In this document: piece after piece, positions 1-8,335 of the stretch | Layout: every line of letters begins with the position of its first letter | How positions within the stretch are numbered: position 1 is the first letter of the stretch | DNA from: CAZVLE01 sp964627855 | GTDB lineage: Bacteria; Bacillota; Dethiobacteria; DTU022 | Direction of reading: 5' to 3' | Assembly (NCBI GenBank): GCA_964627855.1 | Contig: CAZVLE010000101.1 | Coordinates: 1 to 23,797, forward strand | Length of the DNA stretch: 23,797 nucleotides | Notes under the pieces: generated by a model | What the model saw: the letters and a program-made list of their open reading frames with translations, nothing else | The model's database searches: none | What the model was told of the DNA's origin: nothing | Made by a program: the position numbers and the translations under genes

Positions 1-19
1 CTGTCTCTCCCCCTGGCTT

Positions 20-1459
20 TTAATCTGCTGTAAAGTCCTGCTCTGCAATAGCAATATTGCCAGAGTCGTCCCGAATGGTTAAAGTCATCACATAGTTGCC
101 CCGCCTCTCGATTGGTACAGTAAAGATACTGGCATCTATAAAGGAGGTAGATCTCACTGCTGAAAGATCATCTTTGCGTAAATCCCATTTATAAAGGACA
201 TTTACACCGGCAGGAATTTGCGAGCAGGTAGCGTCAAAATGGTAGGGCATCGTAGCTGAACCGGGATAGATTACAAAGCAGGCACTAATTGATTCTGCTG
301 CAGTGACTGTTACAATCCGCTCCACACTATTTGTCAATCCCTCGCTATCTTCCACAGTCAGGCGTACCGGATATTGGCCCGGAGTATTAAAAGTATGCGT
401 AAAGCTAAACTGCAAAGTGCTAAACCTATCAGAAGTACCAATCTGCCATGTATACTTTTCAATACTACCATTGGGGCTCGAAGATCCACTCGCATCAAAT
501 GTAACTCTATCACCGGTTTTGGGGCTTAAGGGACTGTATATAAAAGCTGCGCTGGGGGGTGCTAAACCGGGAGCTGCGGGGCCGGGTTCCGGCTCCAGCG
601 GGTCAGGTGCGGTGGTGTAAGTATAGTTAACGTTAAAGAACCTTTCGTGCAATATGGTATCCGTACCGGAGGCATGCATCCTGACTCTGAACTGGTTTAC
701 CACCTGTGGACTGTTCACTGTAAAAAAGCCACCCCCACTTCCACGACCGGTCGGAGAATCTACTCGGGGATTAACCGTTACATCGCGCAAAGGGCTGCCA
801 TCCCTGAGAGGAACACCGGTAATGTAGACATTGCCTGAGTGATTAGTTGTGTAGTCAAAACTATAGCCTACCGGGGTTCCGGTATGCAGTGTAGCGGGTG
901 AAGGCTGACCGATCATAACGTTAAAAACCGAGTGTTGGGGAGCTGACGAATCTTTTGAAGGAGAACTGTCACCGGTAACAGGGTCATTCGGAGTTGTCCG
1001 GGAAAAGCCATCTGGCACCTTTCCGGGACCAAGGCTGTAAAGCGGAGGCCCGGTCGGTGATCCCAAAGGAGAAGCATAAGCCCCCTCTTCGCTAATAAGA
1101 CGATCATCTGCTACTTCTTCAAAACCTGCTTCTTCTGCCCTGCCGCTCCAAAGGTTGTAAACATAGGCCGTGGCACCAACACCCAATAAAAGCAGGGCCA
1201 GAACCAGCAGTATTACTGGAAGGGGGCTGCGTCTTACCATAACCGCCACAGGAGAAGAAATTGTTTCCACCGGAACAGCGAGGCCGACCTTGGGCAAAAG
1301 GCCCTCAACCTGATTCGCTTCAACCCATTCTTCCATATCTTCAGCCATAACCATGTTTTCAGGTTTTATAATCCCCGCCTCTGCAAAACTTTGCATCTCC
1401 TGCCAGCTGTAAGGACCAAGTTCTTCATCTGCTTTCATAAAATACCATTTTCCCGACAC
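20..1459 (-). CDS. GYF_2-TM-PKD envelope protein
   Basis: This 479-residue protein has a cytoplasmic N-terminal GYF_2 (DUF4339)-like domain at about residues 4-55, with the motif WYFMKADEELGPYSWQEM. A single membrane helix follows at about 79-104. After a Pro/Ser-rich linker come a beta-rich stretch (about 176-282), a clear PKD domain (about 302-387, with FDASGSSSPNG, YTWQIG and F-x-x-P-G-x-Y-x-V-x-L-x-V) and a second, weaker PKD-like domain to the C-terminus. The predicted topology is N-in with the PKD domains outside, suggesting a surface or binding role; the exact function is unknown. The start is GTG at 1459, supported by an AAAGGGGG SD eight bases upstream. It diverges from topB and shares a 328-bp intergenic region with it. 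The architecture is clear but no specific partner is evident. Confidence 0.85.
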   Translation of the reverse strand: MSGKWYFMKADEELGPYSWQEMQSFAEAGIIKPENMVMAEDMEEWVEANQVEGLLPKVGLAVPVETISSPVAVMVRRSPLPVILLVLALLLLGVGATAYVYNLWSGRAEEAGFEEVADDRLISEEGAYASPLGSPTGPPLYSLGPGKVPDGFSRTTPNDPVTGDSSPSKDSSAPQHSVFNVMIGQPSPATLHTGTPVGYSFDYTTNHSGNVYITGVPLRDGSPLRDVTVNPRVDSPTGRGSGGGFFTVNSPQVVNQFRVRMHASGTDTILHERFFNVNYTYTTAPDPLEPEPGPAAPGLAPPSAAFIYSPLSPKTGDRVTFDASGSSSPNGSIEKYTWQIGTSDRFSTLQFSFTHTFNTPGQYPVRLTVEDSEGLTNSVERIVTVTAAESISACFVIYPGSATMPYHFDATCSQIPAGVNVLYKWDLRKDDLSAVRSTSFIDASIFTVPIERRGNYVMTLTIRDDSGNIAIAEQDFTAD

Positions 1460-1602
1460 ATTATTAGCCCCCTTTGATTATACCGGCTTAAGGCACGGCA
1501 GTTTATTAGCTTTAACCTTATAGTTTGTTGCCTCCCATTTCTGGAGAGCGAAAATGATCATGTGCACTTTTCTATTGGGATGTTTCTGACAATTTTATCA
1601 AT

Positions 1603-1622
1603 ATTATAGCATAACCTGTCAA
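1603..1622 (-). promoter_or_regulatory. Candidate promoter for the GYF_2-PKD gene
   Basis: Reading the minus strand, an extended -10 element TGCTATAAT occupies 1603-1611. A TTGACA hexamer at 1617-1622 lies only 8 bases upstream, too close to serve as the -35 for that -10. TTGACA could instead pair, at 17 bases, with a weaker GATAAA box further down. Transcription would start around 1580-1596, giving a leader of at least 120 nt before the GTG at 1459. I saw no other feature in the rest of 1460-1787 except the topB promoter. Confidence 0.4.
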
Positions 1623-1740
1623 TAGGTTTGTATGAAGATACTATTCTTCCGTTTCGGTAAGTGTCAGGCAGATAAATTAAGCCTCTTTAACTCTTAAAAA
1701 TAAAACAGAAAGCCTTTGCCAGCCAGGATTTATCCAGGGA

Positions 1741-1749
1741 TGTTATAAT
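1741..1749 (+). promoter_or_regulatory. Extended -10 promoter of topB
   Basis: The sequence TGTTATAAT fits the extended -10 consensus TGnTATAAT exactly. No good -35 hexamer is visible at 16-18 bases upstream, which is typical of extended -10 promoters. The predicted start is near 1756. A GGAAGG SD follows at 1771-1776, 11 bases before the topB ATG. Confidence 0.5.
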
Positions 1750-1787
1750 GGGAGTTAAGAAAAAGCAACTGGAAGGAAAATGTTTAT

Positions 1788-3998
1788 ATGAGTAAGACAC
1801 TTGTCCTGGCCGAAAAGCCTTCTGTAGGGAAGGACCTGGCACGAGTTCTCGGTTGCCGGAATAAACAAAGCGGCTGTTTTACAAACGAACGTTATATCGT
1901 CACCTGGGCCCTGGGCCACCTGGTGACCCTGGCTGAGCCGGAAACCTACAATGAAAAATATAAAAGCTGGCGCCTTGAAGACCTGCCCATGCTGCCGGAT
2001 GCCTTCAAACTGGAAGTGATAAGGGGGTCGGGAAAGCAGTACAGCCTGGTTAAGAAGCTTCTGCATGACAACGCAGTAAAGGAGATCGTGGTGGCGACCG
2101 ACGCAGGCCGCGAGGGTGAGCTTGTAGCCAGATGGATCATGGCAAAAGCCGGGATAAGGAAAAACCTGAAACGGCTGTGGATCTCCTCAGTGACAGATAA
2201 AGCAATCAGGGAGGGTTTTGCCAGGCTTAAAGATGGTAGGGATTATGATAACCTTTACGCATCAGCGGAAGCCCGGGCAGAGGCAGACTGGGTTGTGGGC
2301 ATCAACGCCACCCGGGCACTCACCTGCAAGTTTAACGCCCAACTATCCTGCGGCAGAGTTCAGACACCCACAGTGGCAATCATTGCAGCCAGGGAAGCGG
2401 AGATTAATAGTTTCAAACCGAAGCCCTTTTACGGCATCACTGCTGAAACAACAAGCCTCAAGCTGACCTGGCAGGATAAGCAAAGCGGTAACACCAGGAT
2501 TTTTGATCAAGACAAATGTGAGCGGATCATAGCCAAGCTTCAGGGTAAAGAAGTCCGGATTGTGGAGGTTAGCAAAGCTTACAAGAAAAAACTGTCCCCC
2601 CGGCTCTATGACTTGACCGAACTGCAAAGTGATGCTAACAGGCTCTTCGATTTTTCGGCCAGGGAAACCCTGTCAATTATGCAGGGACTCTACGAAACCC
2701 ACAAGGTTCTCAGCTATCCCCGCACTGATTCCCGCTATATTTCCAGCGACCTTGTAGAAACTTTAAAGGAGAGGGTTAGAGCCTGCGCCCAGGGGCCTTA
2801 TCGCGCCATGGCCCAACCCGTCTTGAAAAAACCGATCACTACAAGCAAAACTTTCGTCGACGACAGCAAGGTTTCAGACCACCACGCTATTATCCCCACC
2901 GAGGAAACGGCACCTTTAAGTGCAATGAGTCTTCGGGAAAAGAAAATTTACGACCTGGTGGTAAAAAGGTTTTTAGCCGTATTGTATCCACCCTTTGAAT
3001 ACGAGCAGACTACAGTTAAGGCGGAAGTTGGCGAAGAAACTTTCACAGCCCGGGGTAAGATCGTAATTAAGGAAGGCTGGAAGGCCCTTTACAGCGGTGG
3101 TTTCGAACAAGAAGATGATGAGACGGAAGATACTGATCAACCGGCAGAACAGATCCTTCCCACCCTGAACAAAGGAGACCGTTTAAAGATCGTCAACCTT
3201 AAACAGACCAGGGGCGAAACCTGTCCGCCGCCGCGGTTCAATGAAGGGAGCCTCTTAAAGGCGATGGAGAACCCTGCTCGCTTCATGTCCGGCGAAGACA
3301 AGAAACTAATCGACACTATCGGAAAATCGGGTGGATTGGGCACGGTGGCCACAAGGGCCGATGTGATCGAGAAGCTCTTTAACAGCTTCCTGATCGAACT
3401 TAAGGGTAAAGAAATCTTTACCACCGCCAAGGGCAGGCAATTACTCGAACTGGTGCCGGCAGACCTGAAGTCTCCAGCCCTGACAGCACAATGGGAACTG
3501 AAACTGGAAGCGATAGCCAGGGGAACCCTGGCAAAAGATAGCTTCGTAGCAGAGATGAAAGATTATGCCCGGACAGTGGTTGGTGCTATTAAGGCCAGCG
3601 ATAAAACTTTTAAGCATGACAACCTTACCGGCAACAAATGCCCCCGCTGCAACCAGTATCTGCTCGAAGTAAAGAGCAAAAAGGGTAAAATGTTGATCTG
3701 CCCTGACCGGGAGTGCGGCCACCGGGACCTGGTGGCAAAAACCACCAATGCCCGCTGCCCCCAGTGTCGCAAGAAGCTTGAACTCAGAGGTTCGGGTGAA
3801 AAGCAAATATTTGTCTGCAAGTGCGGTTTTCGGGAAAAGCTGTCCGCTTTTGAAGCGAGAAGAAAAAAGGAAGGCCATAGGGTTTCCAAAAAAGAAGTTT
3901 CCCAATACCTGCATGAGCAGAAAAATGATGTTGATAGACCGCTCAACACCGCCCTGGCCGACGCCTTGAAAAGCCTAAAGCCGGAGAAGGGACAATAA
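1788..3998 (+). CDS. topB: DNA topoisomerase III (type IA)
   Basis: This is a type IA topoisomerase. It cuts one DNA strand through a 5'-phosphotyrosine, passes the other strand, and resolves recombination and replication intermediates, usually with a RecQ-type helicase. The TOPRIM domain starts the protein (AEKPSVGKDLA) and carries the acidic metal motif ATDAGREGE with D105. The strand-passage core includes LSCGRVQTPTVA and the active-site motif SYPRTDSRY, with Tyr310 as the predicted nucleophile. The C-terminus (about residues 610-690) has CxxC-type zinc-ribbon pairs (CPRCN, CPDREC, CPQCRK, CKCG) and a basic tail. The length of 736 is normal for Firmicute TopB. The ATG is preceded by GGAAGG, and an earlier ATG at 1780 runs straight into TGA. 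tspO follows within 20 bases and may be co-transcribed. Confidence 0.96.
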   Translation: MSKTLVLAEKPSVGKDLARVLGCRNKQSGCFTNERYIVTWALGHLVTLAEPETYNEKYKSWRLEDLPMLPDAFKLEVIRGSGKQYSLVKKLLHDNAVKEIVVATDAGREGELVARWIMAKAGIRKNLKRLWISSVTDKAIREGFARLKDGRDYDNLYASAEARAEADWVVGINATRALTCKFNAQLSCGRVQTPTVAIIAAREAEINSFKPKPFYGITAETTSLKLTWQDKQSGNTRIFDQDKCERIIAKLQGKEVRIVEVSKAYKKKLSPRLYDLTELQSDANRLFDFSARETLSIMQGLYETHKVLSYPRTDSRYISSDLVETLKERVRACAQGPYRAMAQPVLKKPITTSKTFVDDSKVSDHHAIIPTEETAPLSAMSLREKKIYDLVVKRFLAVLYPPFEYEQTTVKAEVGEETFTARGKIVIKEGWKALYSGGFEQEDDETEDTDQPAEQILPTLNKGDRLKIVNLKQTRGETCPPPRFNEGSLLKAMENPARFMSGEDKKLIDTIGKSGGLGTVATRADVIEKLFNSFLIELKGKEIFTTAKGRQLLELVPADLKSPALTAQWELKLEAIARGTLAKDSFVAEMKDYARTVVGAIKASDKTFKHDNLTGNKCPRCNQYLLEVKSKKGKMLICPDRECGHRDLVAKTTNARCPQCRKKLELRGSGEKQIFVCKCGFREKLSAFEARRKKEGHRVSKKEVSQYLHEQKNDVDRPLNTALADALKSLKPEKGQ

Positions 3999-4017
3999 CT
4001 TCAGGTTTTTGGTGAAT

Positions 4018-4413
4018 ATGGATAGTTATAACTGGTATTTACAACTGAAAAAGCCTTCATGGGCTCCCCCGGCCTCACTTTTCGGCCCTGTTTGGTCTGT
4101 CCTCTACCTGCTGATCTTCCTTTCATTCGGCACTGTCTTTTACAAGACTGCAACGGGTACACTACCATGGTTCCTGGCTATCCCTTTCGCTTTAAATCTG
4201 CTTTTTAACTTTATATTCACCTACCTTCAGTTTGGGCTCAAGAATAACTTGCTGGCAGCCATCGATATTATACTGGTTGCCATATCGCTTATCCTGGCCC
4301 TTATTTTTATCTACCCCTTCATAACCTGGGTAGTTATAATTAATATCCCCTATCTGGCCTGGGTATTGTTTGCAACGATGCTTCAAATAAATATTACAGT
4401 GCTCAACAGGTAG
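4018..4413 (+). CDS. TspO/MBR family protein, short form
   Basis: This belongs to the TspO/MBR (tryptophan-rich sensory protein) family, membrane proteins that bind porphyrins and related ligands. The hallmark stretch WYLQLKKPSWAPP...LFGPVW...LY sits at the very N-terminus and is followed by four hydrophobic helices. TspO proteins normally have five helices and about 150-160 residues, with this motif after helix 1, so this 131-134 residue version lacks TM1. The start is uncertain: TTG at 4009, GTG at 4012 and ATG at 4018 are in frame, none with a strong SD. None would restore TM1, because topB ends at 3998. I chose ATG. The pairing with topB has no obvious functional meaning. Confidence 0.8.
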   Translation: MDSYNWYLQLKKPSWAPPASLFGPVWSVLYLLIFLSFGTVFYKTATGTLPWFLAIPFALNLLFNFIFTYLQFGLKNNLLAAIDIILVAISLILALIFIYPFITWVVIINIPYLAWVLFATMLQINITVLNR

Positions 4414-4536
4414 CACCTGCAGTAATTAAAAATTACCTTCAGCCCCTTGGCCATAATCAGAATACTCCTATAAAAAAACAACATCGATCTGCTAAAAACA
4501 GCATTTCCGGAACTTAAAAAACAGCGCCATTTCCGC

Positions 4537-4565
4537 TTGACTGAATAATCCGAATAAGCTATAAT
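4537..4565 (+). promoter_or_regulatory. Sigma-A type promoter for the Yip1-like gene
   Basis: TTGACT at 4537-4542 and TATAAT at 4560-4565 are separated by exactly 17 bases, which is 11 of 12 consensus positions. Transcription should begin near 4572, just ahead of the SD at 4583-4594. This makes the Yip1-like gene an independent unit and not part of the topB-tspO transcript. Confidence 0.7.
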
Positions 4566-4597
4566 CAGATGATTAAATTTTGAAAGGTTGTGATATT

Positions 4598-5161
4598 TTG
4601 GATCAATACAAAAGTTGGGTTATCGGCACGGTAATTAAACCAGCAGAAACCTTCAGGGATATAAATGAGAAGAATCCTATTGGTCTGGCATTTGTCACTT
4701 ATCTTGTGGTTTCAATGCTTAGCAACTTTGCTTTAATGTTGTTTGATTCAGATAAGGCCGGCATTACCGGTGCTCTTCAGTCAGTTAAAGAATCCTTCGG
4801 TTCCATTATTACTGTTTTAATTTTTGTGACATTACTACACTTCATAGCCCGGCTTTTCTCAGGTGGACAAGGCCGGTTCTGGAACTTCTGCTCCTGCTAC
4901 CTTTTTGCTATAATACCACTTATTTTTACCGTTGTACTTGTGCCATTCTTTTCTTTATTCGGCCTGACAGGTTTATTCGCCGGCTCAGTAACCACCATGA
5001 TGCTCATAGCGTGGACCCTGGTTCTCGACGTTATCGCTATTAGAGAAAGCTACAGTCTTACAACATTGTCCAGCGTCCTGGTTATGGTCATCGCTATTGT
5101 GATCATAATTGTCATAGTCTTTCTATTCGCATTGCTATATGTAGGCCTAATATCCAGATAA
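4598..5161 (+). CDS. Yip1-domain membrane protein, TTG start
   Basis: This polytopic inner-membrane protein resembles the Yip1 domain family. A short cytoplasmic N-terminus (MDQYKSWVIGTVIKPAETF) leads into the typical P-x-x-x-F entry of Yip1-like proteins, and five or six hydrophobic segments fill the rest. Bacterial members have no well-defined role. A longer reading from TTG at 4580 is possible, but the sequence AAAGGTTGTGAT at 4583-4594 matches the SD consensus AAAGGAGGTGAT at 10 of 12 positions and points to TTG at 4598, so the product is 187 residues. It has its own promoter and faces the converging hydrolase gene across 95 bp in which I saw no clear terminator. Confidence 0.75.
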   Translation: MDQYKSWVIGTVIKPAETFRDINEKNPIGLAFVTYLVVSMLSNFALMLFDSDKAGITGALQSVKESFGSIITVLIFVTLLHFIARLFSGGQGRFWNFCSCYLFAIIPLIFTVVLVPFFSLFGLTGLFAGSVTTMMLIAWTLVLDVIAIRESYSLTTLSSVLVMVIAIVIIIVIVFLFALLYVGLISR

Positions 5162-5256
5162 AAGAAACCATTTTACACTTAATTTTGCCATCTATCTGTC
5201 AGTCTACAATTACCGGTCTAAATTGATAAGAACGTGAACCAGTCTTCTTTCATGCG

Positions 5257-5886
5257 TTATAAAACCCCTTCGAAAAAAGCGCTTACCTTGTTGGCCATGC
5301 TCTGCTCGTGACCACCCCAGAAGTGGTCAACCCCCGGCACCAGCTCGACCTGTCCGGGAGGATTCATTTTTTCTGCCTCCACAGACAACAGCTCATTTGA
5401 CACCACATGGTCTTGCGTACCGCAGATAAAGTAAGCCGGCAGACTCAAACTATCCATTATTCCCGGGGCAACTACCGGCGATACAGCCGCCAGGGCCCGC
5501 ACATGTTCAAGATTCCTCACTGTATTCAAAGCCACCATGCCGCCAAAGGAATAGCCCATGACACCCAGCCTGCCCGGATCAACCTCCGGTCGCTCTGCCA
5601 GTGCGGCTATTGCTGCCTGCAGATCATCCCGCTCGCCGACACCGTCATCAAAAGAGCCTTCACTTGAACCAACACCGCGGAAATTAAAGCGAAAGGCAGC
5701 AATACCCCTTTCGGCAAGGACACGGCTCACCGTTACGACCACATTGTTGTGCATATTGCCCCCGTAAAGCGGATGGGGATGACACAAAACCACCCCTGCT
5801 ATTTTACGATCAGTTGCCCCGGGCAAATGTATGACACCTGCGAGCTTCAAATCTTCATTTAAAAAAGTAAGGGGTATTTCTGCCAT
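5257..5886 (-). CDS. Alpha/beta hydrolase (dienelactone hydrolase-like)
   Basis: This 209-residue, probably cytoplasmic serine hydrolase is of the small alpha/beta-fold (COG2945-like) type. Visible motifs are HPHPLYGGNM near residues 36-45 (oxyanion region), FNFRGVGSSEGSFD near 67-80, the nucleophile elbow GYSFGG with Ser113, the acid in CGTQDHVV (Asp159) and the catalytic His in GVDHFWGG (His188). The triad is complete, so it should be active, probably on esters or small acyl compounds, but the substrate cannot be told from sequence. The ATG is preceded by AGGAG at good spacing. It lies 84 bp downstream of the DUF2207 gene on the same strand and may be co-transcribed with it. Confidence 0.9.
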   Translation of the reverse strand: MAEIPLTFLNEDLKLAGVIHLPGATDRKIAGVVLCHPHPLYGGNMHNNVVVTVSRVLAERGIAAFRFNFRGVGSSEGSFDDGVGERDDLQAAIAALAERPEVDPGRLGVMGYSFGGMVALNTVRNLEHVRALAAVSPVVAPGIMDSLSLPAYFICGTQDHVVSNELLSVEAEKMNPPGQVELVPGVDHFWGGHEQSMANKVSAFFEGVL

Positions 5887-5970
5887 TTATTATTCTCCTG
5901 TTCCATGATACAGTTTAGCAGTTTGTGAAAGGATTATCTTCATTAGCTTAAGTAATAAGGCCTGGTAATT

Positions 5971-7854
5971 CTAGCGAGCCCTTCCTCCGCCACCTCCGGA
6001 ACTTCTACCCCCACCACCGGAAAATCCACCACCAGTGAAGGGACTGCTCAAAGCAATCTTTGCCTCGGCTAAGGAGTCTTTGAAAACAATTCTGCTATGA
6101 GCTCTACCGAGGGTTTTGGTCAGGGATAGATTCATCGTACTAAAGCCTTGGAAAAGTGAGGTTTCACCGGTTATCTCTGAACCAGCTATACCGAACAGCC
6201 GGGTACCCGATTTATGGTCAGAGGGTAGAGTGGGCTTGGCCACAGTCAGTTGGTTGATAACCTGGCCGGCATAACCGAAAGCAACAGCATATACAAGAAA
6301 ATGTTCCCAGACAACAAGTGAAGAGACTGAAGAATCCCTGATATTTGAGAAATGGCAAAGGTATCTTTCAAATGCTTCCCACTTCGCCCTCTGGTCGGCT
6401 CCGTAGTCAGTATACCAGTGTTTCGGTGCAAGAAATAAAAGGGCTAAAAGAGAAATCGTTGCCGCGACTAAAAGGAAAATAAACCCCCTTTCAAGAGAGA
6501 CATAGACTAACAGGCCGATGAGGATAGCCGCTGCAATCTGCCAGGGACGGTAATGATAGCTTTCAAAAAAGCCCCGTTTATCACCTATGCGCCTGACCGC
6601 GCCTTTCCAGTCTCGATAAAATTTACCAAATTTTTCAGGCTCCTTTTTGGCATAATCCTGAATCTGGCTAAAAGTCACAGATACCGGACCATCATCGTCT
6701 TTAGAAGTTTTCTCATCTGCAAAATTTTCGGAAAGTATGGTTTCGAATAAGAACGAATAGAGGCGACGGTCAAGGGAGTTCAGGGATTCCTCCCTTTCAG
6801 TCTTAATCAACCGGTAATCTGCATCACTGCCTGCCGCTGGCTGGAGCTTTTCGATCCGCAGGAACCCCCTCCGGGCCAGATTAAGTATTGCCGCAGAGAT
6901 AAAGCTACCCATAATTTTTCTTCTTGACAGAAGGTAGCCGGCAATTTCCGGGGGGTAATCGCCCGGGAGATCCCGGTAATAATCACCTTTATAAGCTTCC
7001 CCTCGATTTGCTGACTGTTTCCATAGCAAAAATACGGCCAAACCGGCCAGCACGAGCAAGATAACCGAAACTATTGGTTCAAAAACCCTGATCAGGTTGG
7101 CACGGCGGGTGTGGGCTTCTTCTTCATTTATAATTCCGGGCAGAGCTTCCCGACTGCTTAATCTTGTCGCCTGCGGGACAAGCTCGGGAGGAAATGTCAC
7201 CCGACCACCCAGGTAGGTTTCGGCGGGAAGGCGGGAGATTTCCCAGGTAATCAGGCGCGGACCTTTAATTTTTACCGCTCCGTGCTGGGGCCCGTGTCCC
7301 CAGGCCAGAAGATCTGCTTTGTCAGCCCCGGCCGGCAGGGTCAGGTTGACCAGGACATTTTTCGCTGGAATTTCCCACCTATCACCAATAAAGATGTGGC
7401 CCAATTCGGCCACATCTTCGTGAACAACCACCACATCTTGCACAGTGTATTCGAGAACAAAGGACCTGGTCTCATTATTGGCCATATAGCTCCAGTCTAC
7501 AAGCAGCGAATCTTCCTGCCGTTGCAGGGCGAAAGTGTCCGGTTTAGAGGTCGGAAACTCGTCAACCTGGACATAAAGCTTTTCCCCTTCGCGTACCTGG
7601 ATATCGGTATAATCAATACCACCACGAAAATCAAGAGATTGTTCAAACCCCCTGAAACGACCTGAAAAGTTAAAAGTGCGAGTCTCAACCACCCTCATAC
7701 TTCCATCGGGCAGAATCTCGGCATCAATTTCTACCTGCAAAATGTCGTACGATCGGGAAAAACAGTTAGATGGCAAGAAGAGCAAGACTGCGAGCAGAAT
7801 AAGACCGATCGAAAGCAAATTAAACAATGTTTTCTTAATGACTAACCCCCCCAC
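5971..7854 (-). CDS. DUF2207 family membrane protein
   Basis: The layout matches DUF2207 predicted membrane proteins, whose function is unknown. A signal or anchor helix (about residues 8-29) leads into an extracytoplasmic beta-rich domain (about 35-235). Then come a membrane helix (about 259-278), a cytoplasmic stretch, two close helices (about 438-475) and a C-terminal cytoplasmic region. The tail is glycine-rich (from about 607: GGGFSGGGG and similar) and ends in RAR, a tail style shared with TPM-domain proteins. The start is odd. GTG at 7854 has no SD in front of it, while the G-run at 7844-7850 lies inside the reading frame and would suit an ATT codon at position 6, just before KKTLFNLL. 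A near-perfect promoter lies about 190 bp upstream. Confidence 0.8.
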   Translation of the reverse strand: MGGLVIKKTLFNLLSIGLILLAVLLFLPSNCFSRSYDILQVEIDAEILPDGSMRVVETRTFNFSGRFRGFEQSLDFRGGIDYTDIQVREGEKLYVQVDEFPTSKPDTFALQRQEDSLLVDWSYMANNETRSFVLEYTVQDVVVVHEDVAELGHIFIGDRWEIPAKNVLVNLTLPAGADKADLLAWGHGPQHGAVKIKGPRLITWEISRLPAETYLGGRVTFPPELVPQATRLSSREALPGIINEEEAHTRRANLIRVFEPIVSVILLVLAGLAVFLLWKQSANRGEAYKGDYYRDLPGDYPPEIAGYLLSRRKIMGSFISAAILNLARRGFLRIEKLQPAAGSDADYRLIKTEREESLNSLDRRLYSFLFETILSENFADEKTSKDDDGPVSVTFSQIQDYAKKEPEKFGKFYRDWKGAVRRIGDKRGFFESYHYRPWQIAAAILIGLLVYVSLERGFIFLLVAATISLLALLFLAPKHWYTDYGADQRAKWEAFERYLCHFSNIRDSSVSSLVVWEHFLVYAVAFGYAGQVINQLTVAKPTLPSDHKSGTRLFGIAGSEITGETSLFQGFSTMNLSLTKTLGRAHSRIVFKDSLAEAKIALSSPFTGGGFSGGGGRSSGGGGGRAR

Positions 7855-8046
7855 ACATCAATTTAAACAGTCTTTGTCTTTGAAAAAAAACAATACTCGT
7901 CCAAGCTTTTTTTACTTCAAAAACAATAGACTCCAATTATTTGCTAATTTTTTTCTTGGTGATTTTCTTCTTTGGTTAGGCTCCAACAAAGCACCAGTTA
8001 TTAATACTCTGGCAAGAGAACTATGCAAAAAATAATAAGTTTAATA

Positions 8047-8076
8047 ATTATAACAATTTGCTAATATGGCTGTCAA
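8047..8076 (-). promoter_or_regulatory. Consensus sigma-A promoter upstream of the DUF2207 gene
   Basis: On the minus strand, TTGACA (8071-8076) and TATAAT (8047-8052) both match consensus perfectly, with an 18-base spacer. Transcription should start near 8040. The nearest downstream gene is the DUF2207 protein, which leaves an AT-rich leader of about 185 bases (7855-8040) holding no ORF that I trust and no riboswitch that I recognise. Confidence 0.65.
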
Positions 8077-8097
8077 TAATTCGCGACCATTCATTTT

Positions 8098-8292
8098 TTA
8101 TTTTACCCTCATCACCATATCAATAATACAATAGACGATATCTTCCGCCCCGTATGGCGTCATGAGACTGAAGCCCAGCTCCTCCATTATCTCTTCTGCC
8201 GATGATTCCTGAACAGGGAAACATTTCAGGAAGGCCCTGCCATCTAGCAGGAAGCAACAGAGGCCACTCATCTGTTGAGTAGCCTCCTGCAC
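8098..8292 (-). pseudogene. Frameshifted partial copy of the neighbouring lipoprotein
   Basis: The stretch 8100-8217 repeats 8628-8746 of the intact lipoprotein gene with two substitutions and one missing base. It encodes the same VQESSAEEIMEELGF segment, but the lost base shifts the frame near the end, so the product finishes differently (MVMRVK in place of MGDEGK). The first 25 or so codons of the open frame, from GTG at 8292, are unrelated to the lipoprotein and lack a signal peptide. An AGGAGG lies 11 bases before an internal ATG, so translation is possible, but a functional product is unlikely. The remainder up to 8335 shows nothing I recognise. Confidence 0.65.
8100..8217. repeat. Direct repeat, copy 1 (118 bp)
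   Basis: This is a near-identical direct repeat of 8628-8746, in the same orientation and offset by about 528 bp. I counted two substitutions and one single-base deletion by eye. The flanks on both sides do not match, so only an internal segment of the lipoprotein gene was copied. High identity points to a recent event. Confidence 0.85.
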
Positions 8293-8335
8293 TATTTATT
8301 GAAATATACACTCTGTTTAAAAACTGTACTCACCA

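Noticed and set aside
303..620. Plus-strand ORF opposite the PKD gene (105 codons)
   Set aside because: It is entirely antisense to the well-supported PKD protein, has no SD and no family resemblance.
3441..3949. Long minus-strand ORFs inside topB
   Set aside because: They overlap the zinc-ribbon region of topB in antisense and lack a ribosome site.
4424..4438. AT-rich hairpin after tspO as a terminator
   Set aside because: The stem has almost no GC pairs and is not followed by a T-run.
7676..8035. Plus-strand ORF overlapping the start of the DUF2207 gene
   Set aside because: It is mostly antisense to the signal-peptide region and the AT-rich leader, with no SD and a non-protein-like composition.
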